From contig CAZQTW010000090.1 in assembly GCA_964596165.1 (NCBI GenBank), positions 1 through 20,539 of the forward strand: a stretch of DNA of 20,539 nucleotides, read 5' to 3'. The number at the start of each line of letters is the position of its first letter. The first letter of the stretch is position 1. This stretch comes from CAYUQT01 sp964596165. Lineage in GTDB: Bacteria > Planctomycetota > Phycisphaerae > UBA1845 > JAFGLZ01. This document shows, one piece after another, positions 7,509 through 13,871 of this stretch. The translations under genes were made by a program, and so were the position numbers. The notes under the pieces are model-generated. The model was not told the origin of the DNA. It made no database searches and worked only from the letters and a program-made list of their open reading frames with translations.

Positions 7509-7554
7509 AGACCTTTCCTTCAAACGCGACCCGTCGAAAGACGGGTCTTTTTTT
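7509..7554 (+). ncRNA. Candidate small RNA 2 (about 46 nt)
   Basis: A very short predicted transcript with a pyrimidine-rich 5' part (ACCTTTCCTTC) and a terminator hairpin capped by a GAAA tetraloop. The promoter is inferred by eye; the terminator is unambiguous. If transcription began further upstream, for example anywhere in 7270-7470, the RNA would be longer, so the 5' end is uncertain. Confidence 0.4.
7528..7554 (+). terminator. Textbook intrinsic terminator 2
   Basis: GACCCGTC-GAAA-GACGGGTC, a perfect 8-bp stem with a stable GNRA loop, followed by seven T residues (7548-7554). No protein gene lies upstream on this strand, so it must end some non-coding transcript. Confidence 0.88.
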
Positions 7555-7576
7555 GGGTGTGATTCCCTCGACTTCG

Positions 7577-7606
7577 TTGGCCAGCCTGCAAGCCGTATTG
7601 TATGTT
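7577..7606 (+). promoter_or_regulatory. Weak sigma70-like promoter of the third cassette
   Basis: TTGGCC (7577-7582, 4/6), an 18-bp spacer, then TATGTT (7601-7606, 4/6). It is supported mainly by its position between terminators 2 and 3. Confidence 0.25.
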
Positions 7607-7612
7607 TCACTA

Positions 7613-7700
7613 GCGAGCTTTCACAGCCGCGTGACGCCTTAACGACCGGCGTCCAACGAGATTGGGGCTCTGCCCGCTGGGCGAGCCCCTCGTTATTTTT
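7613..7700 (+). ncRNA. Candidate small RNA 3 (about 88 nt)
   Basis: Lies between a weak promoter and a long terminator hairpin. It contains a second stem GACGCC-ttaacgacc-GGCGTC (about 7633-7653) just before the terminator. No known family is recognised; the 5' end is tentative. Confidence 0.3.
7655..7700 (+). terminator. Long hairpin with T-run, terminator 3
   Basis: AACGA and GGGGCTC pair with GAGCCCC and TCGTT around an inner GCCC-gct-GGGC stem, with a short gatt bulge. ATTTTT (7695-7700) follows directly. Good intrinsic terminator architecture in the plus direction, about 315 bp before the next gene. Confidence 0.75.
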
Positions 7701-8014
7701 ACGCCATGCCCATCCTTCCGAGTCTGCATGGACAACCTACCTGGATGATGTGCTGATACGGACAATCGCATTTCCTCAACCGCCGCAGACATTCAACTCG
7801 GGCCCTGAAAGCGGCTTCGGTTTGCGCTTGGCCATACAGGATCCATGCGACGACAGCGCCGGAAGGGTGCACGGTCGGGAGCCGCGGGACTCAGCGTACC
7901 GCAGAAAAATGGACACAAGAAGGACCGTGCCGTGACAAAGCGGTAACATTTGTGGAATACACTTCTTCCAGCGGAGTGATTGATTCAGGGTCTACTAGAC
8001 GAAGGAGACGAGCC

Positions 8015-10318
8015 ATGTATCGCTGGAGCTTGGTTGCAGGTGTGGTTGCCGTGGCTGGTGCAATGGGATCGGTTTCAAGGGCCGAATCGGCCACCGATCT
8101 CTTGGAGAAGGGGATTTACACCGAGCAGACGGTCGGCGATCTGGACGCGGCGATCAAGATCTACGGCCAGATCGTCGCGAAGAGCGAGGCCAACCGGGCG
8201 GCCGTCGCGCAGGCATACTTCAGGCTGGGCGAGTGCTACCTGAAGAAGTCCAAGCCGACGGAGGCCCGGGCCGCCTTTGAGAAGCTGATCGCGCAATTCC
8301 CCGATCAGTCGGATCTGGTCGCCCAGGCAAAAAAGCGGATCGAGACCGAGTGTCCCAAGGCAAGCCGGGCGGAAACCAAGAAGGCCGTGAAGGAGGCGAT
8401 GAAGACCATCTCGACCGGCGTCGACGGCGATCCGCGTGTGCGAAAGGCGCTTGAGTCCCTGAAATCGTTCGACGAGCAACAGGTGGTCGAGGAGCTCTTG
8501 GGCTATCTTGACTCGACCGAACCGACGGTTCGCCGTTCGGCCATCTACGTGCTGCACATGGGCGGGCTTAAAAATATCGACGCGGCCGTGCCCAAGCTGC
8601 AAGGGCTCCTTTCCCACTCTGAAGATTTCACGCGCGGCATGGCGGCACTGGCGCTGGGCGAGCATAAGGCAATCGCCAGCTACGACGCTGTCTCTCAAAT
8701 GGCGACGAAAGACGCTAGCGGTTACGCCCGCCGGTGCGCGGCGTATGCGCTCGGGTTGATGGGGTCCGCACAGGCCAAGCCGGTCTTGGAGCAGGTCCTG
8801 AAGGACTCCGATCCGCTCGTAAGAGGCAATGCGGAGGCCGCCATCAAGATGCTCTCCAAGGAAAACGAGGTCCGCACCACGCACCCGAGTGTCGTGAAAA
8901 CGACACCGGTCGCCTTCACGGACAACGTACCTTCGGATCTCAAAGAGATCACGGTGACGTTCGACCGTCCCATGATGGACGAGAGCTGGTCATGGACAAA
9001 GAGGGGCGAAGAGACCTTTCCCGATGTGGGCAAGCCGTTCTACGATGAGGCCAAGACAACGTGCACGCTGCCCGTCACGCTTCGACCGGGCAAGGTGTAC
9101 TGGGTCGGGATCAACGCCCCAGGCTGCGTGTACTTCCAGACGGCCGACCACGTGCCGGCCAAACGTCATGTGATTCTCTTTGCCACAGCAAGCGTGGACG
9201 GCAAGGCCACGCCCATCCCGGAGGGCTTGCTGAACGAGGCAAAGGCGATCAACGGTCAGGTGGGGGCGGGCAATCGTAAGTGGCCCCGCCCTTCGGCAGG
9301 CATGTCGTCCGGGAACGAACTTGTTCTCACGTACGGCAACGGGACCCTGGAGGGCAGGAACAGCATCAACGGCTCGGGGCATGCGGTCTTGTTTGAGCGT
9401 CCAGACGATGCACGCGCGGTTGAAGCGGTGGAGATCTATGCCAGTCGATACGGGACCCCTGAACCGCCCAAGGAGGACTTCCACATCTACATCCTCAACG
9501 ACAAGCTTCAAGTGCTGGCCGACCTTCCGTTTCCCTATTCAATGATCTCTCGCGGCGACATGCAATGGTACAAATTCAAGATACCCTCCGTCGAGGTGAC
9601 CAAGAAGTTCGCCGTTGCCCTCTCGTTCAACCCGCACCGGACCAAGGGAGTGTATCTGGGTTTCGACAAAGACGTGGATGAGACGCACTCACTCATCGGG
9701 CTGCCGGACAAGGGATTCGACAAACCCAGAGAGAAGTACGACTGGATGGTCAAGGTCCATCTGAGCAAGCAGGCTTCGAGCGGCAAGGATGGTTCGCCGT
9801 CGACGCCTGCGGGCAAGCCGGGGAAATCGCTACCGGTGTCGGAGCACCGCAAACTACTCGACGAACAAACCGCGGCCGACATCAAGAACCTGGAGAACCC
9901 CGCCGGGGCGTTCGGCGAACTGTTCCATGTCGAGGAGGAATACGAAGCGGCAGGCGACGATCAAAAGAACGCGATGCTCGACAAGTGGCTGGCCGATGCG
10001 AAGAGCAACGACAGAGACCAAAGGTCCAGGGCGATTGCCTCGCTGGGCAACGTGGCCAACAAGAAGGCTGTGCCGGTTCTGGTGGGGATCATCAAGGAAT
10101 CCGGAACGGACAACCGGCCTCGGTGGCTGGCTGTTAGGGCACTCAGCAGGATTCACGACAAGTCGACTGTGCCGTTGTTGATCGGTCTGGTTGACCACAA
10201 GAACTGGAACGTCCGCACCTACGCTAAGGTCGCCCTTTGCGAGACGACAGGTGTATACTTTGGGGACTCAAAGAAGAAGTGGCAGGCGTGGTGGGAGGAG
10301 AACAAGCAGAGTCAATAA
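8015..10318 (+). CDS. Exported TPR / HEAT-repeat / Ig-like protein, 767 aa
   Basis: Probably a secreted or periplasmic scaffold; no enzyme motif is seen. The start is ATG at 8015, with AAGGAG 7 nt upstream and an immediate signal peptide (about residues 1-23, cut near SRAES). An in-frame ATG at 7952 would bury that signal behind 21 extra residues. Domains in order: TPR-like helices 26-110 (GDLDAAIKIYGQIV, AQAYFRLGECYLKKSKPTEA); HEAT repeats about 155-282; an SbsA/Big_5-like Ig fold about 288-392 (PVAFTDNVPSDLKEITVTFDRPM); an uncharacterised, probably beta-rich region 400-582; a Gly/Ser/Pro/Lys-rich linker 583-612; and more HEAT repeats about 655-742 ending in KKWQAWWEENK. The TPR opening resembles exported proteins common in planctomycetes and acidobacteria. 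It precedes a kinase and regulator on the same strand, so it may act upstream of that sensor. Confidence 0.85.
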   Translation: MYRWSLVAGVVAVAGAMGSVSRAESATDLLEKGIYTEQTVGDLDAAIKIYGQIVAKSEANRAAVAQAYFRLGECYLKKSKPTEARAAFEKLIAQFPDQSDLVAQAKKRIETECPKASRAETKKAVKEAMKTISTGVDGDPRVRKALESLKSFDEQQVVEELLGYLDSTEPTVRRSAIYVLHMGGLKNIDAAVPKLQGLLSHSEDFTRGMAALALGEHKAIASYDAVSQMATKDASGYARRCAAYALGLMGSAQAKPVLEQVLKDSDPLVRGNAEAAIKMLSKENEVRTTHPSVVKTTPVAFTDNVPSDLKEITVTFDRPMMDESWSWTKRGEETFPDVGKPFYDEAKTTCTLPVTLRPGKVYWVGINAPGCVYFQTADHVPAKRHVILFATASVDGKATPIPEGLLNEAKAINGQVGAGNRKWPRPSAGMSSGNELVLTYGNGTLEGRNSINGSGHAVLFERPDDARAVEAVEIYASRYGTPEPPKEDFHIYILNDKLQVLADLPFPYSMISRGDMQWYKFKIPSVEVTKKFAVALSFNPHRTKGVYLGFDKDVDETHSLIGLPDKGFDKPREKYDWMVKVHLSKQASSGKDGSPSTPAGKPGKSLPVSEHRKLLDEQTAADIKNLENPAGAFGELFHVEEEYEAAGDDQKNAMLDKWLADAKSNDRDQRSRAIASLGNVANKKAVPVLVGIIKESGTDNRPRWLAVRALSRIHDKSTVPLLIGLVDHKNWNVRTYAKVALCETTGVYFGDSKKKWQAWWEENKQSQ

Positions 10319-10373
10319 GGGTCGAGAGTTGATGTTCTGTCAGAGGGGAATTGAAGGATTGCCCGTGTTCCGA

Positions 10374-10395
10374 GCCGGGCGGTCTCCCGCCCGGC
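10374..10395 (+). repeat. Strong GC hairpin between the HEAT-protein gene and the kinase gene
   Basis: GCCGGGCGG-tctc-CCGCCCGGC, a 9-bp perfect stem. Overlapping alternative pairings continue to about 10416 (CCGGGCC then GGCCCAG). No T-run follows. It could lower kinase expression relative to the HEAT protein, be an RNA processing site, or be a copy of a dispersed GC palindrome. Confidence 0.5.
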
Positions 10396-10435
10396 CAACC
10401 GGGCCGGCGACGGCCCAGCTCAGTTCGGGGGCCGA

Positions 10436-12478
10436 ATGGCCGATACGCGGCTCAGGATGACGTCGGGACCCAGCCAGGGTTTGTGGCCCGTGTTGCTGCT
10501 GTTGTTAACTGCCGTCATCGTACCGACCGCCTGCGTCCTGTGGTTCATGACGCAGGCGATGCGGAACGAGCGACTGGCGGTTCGGCAGAAACTTCAAGAC
10601 GCGTACCGCGGCCAGCTCACCGCTGTCCGAGATCGCATTGACGACCAGTGGCGAGAGAAGATGGCCGCCCTTTCGATCTCCGACCCGAACATACCGGCTG
10701 CAAGGCTGTTTGAGAGGCTGGTGACGTCGAACACGGTCGATAGCGTCATCATCTGTGACGCCTCGGGTAGTATCCGATACCCGACCCTGGCGCAAGTCAC
10801 CACGACGCAGGAGGCCGAGACGAGGGAATGGCAGCAGGCCCGTGTACTCGAAGACGAGGAAGGCGACCTGAAGGCTGCAGCGGCTGCGTATGCCAAGATC
10901 GCCGAACTCGCCAAGGACGCGAGCATTGCCGCCGGTGCCCTGCTGGCCCAGACCCGTTGTCTGGCCAAGGTCGGACAGACAGCGGCCGCCATTGACATCC
11001 TAACCAAGAAACTCGCCCATGAAAGGTACCGAGATGCGACGGACGCCCAGGGAAGGCTGATCCAACTCGACGCCCTCCTTCGCGGACTCCAGCTCATGGG
11101 CGATACGAAGCAGGCCGACCAACGACGCGTGGTCGACTTGCTGGCCGGCCGACTCATGGACTACGGCGATGCCCGGATACCCGCCTCGCAACGTCGATTC
11201 CTCATGCGACAGCTTGAATCCACCGTAGCCGGATGCCGCCCATTCCCCACACTGACAGCCGAGGACTTGGCGGTCGAATGCCTCGAAGCTGCTGATCCAC
11301 CGTCCGAACCGGCTCGCTTGGCACGAACGCGTCTCCGTCAGGTGTGGGCGATCCGTCCGTCAAATCGAATCGCGGTGGGGCTCTTCCGGGAACAGACCGT
11401 CTTGTCTCACATCCAGTCGCTCATCCGAAGCGTGCCTTTCCCGCGCGACGTCTCGGTCAGGATCCTGTCGCCCGACGCGGACTCGCCCGGCAAGCCGGCG
11501 TTCATCTCCGAGCCCTCGGGCAGTCATCTGCCGGGCTGGCGATTGGCGCTGTACCTCGAAGGGGCCGATCCGTTTGCGGCCGCAGCGAGCCGGCAGGTCA
11601 CCGCCTACCTGTGGACAGGAGTATTGGTCATAGTCGTCCTTGCGCTGATGGCCGCCGTGGTGGCCGGCTACCTGATTCGGCAGGTGAGGCTTACGCGTCT
11701 GAAGAACGACTTGATCGCCACGGTAACTCACGAGCTCAAGACGCCGCTAGCATCCATGCGAGCCCTGGTCGACACGCTGTTGGCGGGCAACGTTCGCGAC
11801 GAACGCCAGGCCCGCGAATACATCCAGCTCATGTCCAAGGAGAATGAACGACTCAGCCACCTGATCGACAATTTTCTGACCTTCTCGCGAATGGAGCGGA
11901 ACAAACGGACGTTCCAGTTCGCCGAGGTGGACATGGGCGAGGCCATCAACGCAGCCGCAGGAATCGTGCACGATCGTTTCAACGGTCCCGGTTGCGGGCT
12001 CGATATACAGGTACCGGAAGACCTACCTAGGGTCCGCGCGGATCGCGACGCCATGGTGACCGTGTTCCTCAATCTATTGGACAACGCATGGAAGTACTCG
12101 GGTGACGAGAAGCACATCGATGTGCGGGCGTATGCAGAGGACGGAATGGTCTGTCTGGAAGTCCGTGACAACGGGATCGGAATGTCGCGGCGTGCGACGA
12201 AGCGCATTTTCGATCGGTTCTACCAGGTGGATCAGACACTGTCGCGGAAGGCCGGCGGTTGCGGGCTGGGACTGAGCATCGTAAAGTTCATCGTCGATGC
12301 CCACGGCGGGTCGATCAGCGTGTCCAGCCAGCCCGGCAAGGGAAGCACATTCACGATCAGATTGCCGTTGGCGATCAGTCAGGCTCCGGGGGTCGGGGAT
12401 GGGGTATCGGGTCGGGAGCACGACTTCTCTCTGCCCGAGACACGAGATCCGAAACCCGAAACCCGATCAAAGTACTGA
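10436..12478 (+). CDS. Membrane sensor histidine kinase with large TPR-like extracytoplasmic domain, 680 aa
   Basis: Sensor kinase and likely partner of the regulator that begins 8 bp after its stop. Membrane helix 1 is at about residues 15-38 and helix 2 at about 391-414. They enclose an unusually large region of about 350 residues with TPR-like helices (about 133-192: GDLKAAAAAYAKIAELA, AAIDILTKKL). The H box ATVTHELKTPLASMRALVDTLL gives phospho-acceptor H432. N box LNLLDNAWKYS (about 546-555), G1 RDNGIGM (577-583), F box IFDRFYQVD and G2 GGCGLGLSIVK complete a PhoR/HisKA-type kinase. The start at 10436 has GGGGG about 5 nt upstream; ATG at 10457 is an alternative that still keeps helix 1. 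The last 33 residues (648-680) lie outside the kinase fold and are encoded by repeat-like DNA. Confidence 0.93.
   Translation: MADTRLRMTSGPSQGLWPVLLLLLTAVIVPTACVLWFMTQAMRNERLAVRQKLQDAYRGQLTAVRDRIDDQWREKMAALSISDPNIPAARLFERLVTSNTVDSVIICDASGSIRYPTLAQVTTTQEAETREWQQARVLEDEEGDLKAAAAAYAKIAELAKDASIAAGALLAQTRCLAKVGQTAAAIDILTKKLAHERYRDATDAQGRLIQLDALLRGLQLMGDTKQADQRRVVDLLAGRLMDYGDARIPASQRRFLMRQLESTVAGCRPFPTLTAEDLAVECLEAADPPSEPARLARTRLRQVWAIRPSNRIAVGLFREQTVLSHIQSLIRSVPFPRDVSVRILSPDADSPGKPAFISEPSGSHLPGWRLALYLEGADPFAAAASRQVTAYLWTGVLVIVVLALMAAVVAGYLIRQVRLTRLKNDLIATVTHELKTPLASMRALVDTLLAGNVRDERQAREYIQLMSKENERLSHLIDNFLTFSRMERNKRTFQFAEVDMGEAINAAAGIVHDRFNGPGCGLDIQVPEDLPRVRADRDAMVTVFLNLLDNAWKYSGDEKHIDVRAYAEDGMVCLEVRDNGIGMSRRATKRIFDRFYQVDQTLSRKAGGCGLGLSIVKFIVDAHGGSISVSSQPGKGSTFTIRLPLAISQAPGVGDGVSGREHDFSLPETRDPKPETRSKY
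12390..12468. repeat. Repeat-like DNA coding the C-terminal tail of the kinase
   Basis: Contains a period-7 run CCGAAAC-CCGAAAC-CCGA (12449-12466), preceded by related degenerate units (CCCGAGAC, ACGAGATC). On the other side of a short spacer lie GGGTATCGGGTCGGGAG units that are roughly complementary, so the whole resembles an imperfect inverted repeat. The coded tail (PETRDPKPETRSKY) is low-complexity and unlike kinase sequence. This suggests insertion or expansion of a short dispersed repeat at the gene end. Confidence 0.5.
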
Positions 12479-12486
12479 GGCAAAGG

Positions 12487-13170
12487 ATGCCCGGTGAGAC
12501 CATTCTCATTGTCGAAGACGATCAGACGATGCTCCGCGTGCTCAAGGACAACTTCGAGTTCGCCGGGTACACCGCGATCACTGCGGCGGACGGTGAGCGG
12601 GGTCTTGAAGCCGCCTTCGATGCGAAACCCAGCCTGATCGTTCTGGACATCATGCTGCCCAAGGTCAACGGTTACGAGATCTGCCGCCAAGTTCGTGGCC
12701 GCGGGCTGGACATGCCCATCATCATGTTGACGGCCAAGGGGCAGGAATCCGACATCATCTTGGGGCTCAATCTCGGGGCGGACGACTACGTCACCAAGCC
12801 GTTCAGCATCAAAGAACTACTCGCCCGCGCGAACGCCTTTCTCAGGCGACACAACCAGGGCGAAATGAAGACACACGCATTTGGCGACCTCGTTCTCGAC
12901 CTGACCTCGCACAAGCTCCTTCGAGATGGCCGCGAGGTGGAGCTGACCCCCAAGGAGTTCGCATTGCTGGCCTTCTTCGTCAAGCGGGCCGGCCGGGCCG
13001 TCACGCGGGACGACATCCTCAACTCCGTGTGGGGCCACGACGTCTTTGTCACCTCACGCAGCGTCGATCGCTGTGTCAACACGCTCAGGGGCAAGATCGA
13101 GCCCGACCCTCACCATCCGACGTTCGTACAGACCATCCGAGATGTCGGATACCGATTTGAGTTGCCATAG
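12487..13170 (+). CDS. OmpR/PhoB-family response regulator, 227 aa
   Basis: Winged-helix transcription regulator paired with the kinase immediately upstream. The start is ATG at 12487, with GAGG 7 nt before it and 8 bp after the kinase stop. The open frame extends far upstream into the kinase gene, but MPGETILIVEDD is the natural receiver start. Receiver: E10/D11/D12 pocket, phospho-acceptor D54 (IVLDIMLPKVNG), T82 and K104 (YVTKPFS). The C-terminal winged helix spans about 129-227 (LTPKEFALLAFFVKRAGRAVTRDDILNSVWG, RSVDRCVNTLRGKIE, TIRDVGYRFELP). Complete by length. The target promoters are not identifiable from this window. Confidence 0.95.
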   Translation: MPGETILIVEDDQTMLRVLKDNFEFAGYTAITAADGERGLEAAFDAKPSLIVLDIMLPKVNGYEICRQVRGRGLDMPIIMLTAKGQESDIILGLNLGADDYVTKPFSIKELLARANAFLRRHNQGEMKTHAFGDLVLDLTSHKLLRDGREVELTPKEFALLAFFVKRAGRAVTRDDILNSVWGHDVFVTSRSVDRCVNTLRGKIEPDPHHPTFVQTIRDVGYRFELP

Positions 13171-13340
13171 GTTCCCGGGTGTCCGCTCCCGATGAGGAGT
13201 TGGGGGGTAGCCGCCACAAAGCCGATTCGGCTCGCACGATGCAGACCGTTGCAGGCTGTACGATTTCCGCCTACTGGCCGCAGGCCGTCAGGAATGCGGT
13301 CCGCCGGGAGTGTATCCTAACAAAAGGTTACCTTGTGGGC

Positions 13341-13368
13341 TTGACCGGTGTGCTCAAGTGCTTATACT
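13341..13368 (+). promoter_or_regulatory. Sigma70-like promoter upstream of rny
   Basis: TTGACC (5/6), a 16-bp spacer, then TATACT (5/6). The predicted start is near 13375, about 500 nt before the rny start codon, so the product would be a long leader or a separate RNA. The small inverted repeat AAGGT-T-ACCTT sits 7 bp upstream of the -35. Confidence 0.6.
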
Positions 13369-13401
13369 GAGGGTCTGGGCTATGATGTGTTCTATTAGGC
13401 C

Positions 13402-13447
13402 GTGACCGGGTCGGCGGGAACGAGACGAATAGGTTGGCCCGAGTCAC
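13402..13447 (+). other. Stem-loop in the predicted rny leader
   Basis: GTGAC-CGGG (13402-13410) pairs with CCCG-a-GTCAC (13438-13447): 9 bp with one bulged A and a 27-nt loop. It lies about 27 nt after the predicted transcript start. It is followed near 13464-13485 by a second stem, CTTGGC-tctgtcca-GCCGAG, with one G-U pair. Confidence 0.35.
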
Positions 13448-13871
13448 CTGGAGGACTGCAAGGGGCTTGGCTCTGTCCAGCCGAGCTCTGAGCTAAAGGT
13501 CGAAAACGTTGACGAGGGCGTGGCTCCGTCGCCAATCGTTTGTCAGACTTCAGACCGAGGTCTATACGGATCGTCCTGTTCGAGCAAGGGTTATGGTGAA
13601 TCGGCAATCCAGCCTGTCTGAGCGGGAGACGAGCCGTGACAGATGCGTAAGTCAAGTCCGTGCCGTGGTCGGCGCGCACGATTGGCTGAGACCTTAGGCC
13701 GGTTTCCCTCGCCAACTGTTTCATCCCAGCCGCAGTCTTCCGATCGGCACAATTTGCAGGGCGATTTTGTTCAGTCCGAGGCTCTGAGGCACGGTATTGC
13801 AGGTGTCCCTCGGAACTGAGTGTTGATTGTCGGACGACCATCAATGACAGGCCAAGTGCCAGGGAGACAAA

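Larger units (their letters stand above)
6768..8014. other. 1.25-kb gene-free region carrying promoter-terminator cassettes
   Basis: No open frame here looks like a protein gene. Its left end should hold the promoter of the minus-strand kinase. The centre (about 7140-7700) contains three plus-strand terminator-like hairpins, each with a promoter-like pair shortly upstream, and operator-like palindromes; these are listed separately. An AT-rich run (TATATTTTTTTTG then AAAAATT, about 7136-7155) sits just upstream of the best promoter and could act as an UP element. From 7701 to 8014 I see only the ribosome-binding site of the next gene and no convincing promoter. Confidence 0.7.
13171..13871. 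other. 700-bp non-coding region before rny
   Basis: No credible gene is present; the open frames here are compositionally like out-of-frame noise. It holds a near-perfect palindrome AGCCGA-T-TCGGCT (13220-13232) and AAGGT-T-ACCTT (13324-13334) just before a good promoter (13341-13368). A possible structured leader or non-coding RNA extends to the rny start. I compared it by eye with RNase P RNA, tmRNA, SRP RNA and 6S RNA hallmarks and found no match. Confidence 0.5.

Noticed and set aside
12259..12486. Longer version of the OmpR-type regulator starting within the kinase gene
   Set aside because: The extra residues are an out-of-frame reading of the kinase ATPase domain; the receiver domain begins naturally at 12487, which has its own ribosome-binding site.
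13395..13844. 149-residue minus-strand frame in the region before rny
   Set aside because: Composition is random-like, with no motif, no ribosome-binding site and no neighbour supporting it.
13375..13870. RNase P RNA, tmRNA, 6S RNA or SRP RNA
   Set aside because: None of the hallmark conserved segments (for example the GAGGAAAGTCC core of RNase P RNA or a tRNA-like 3' end) is present.
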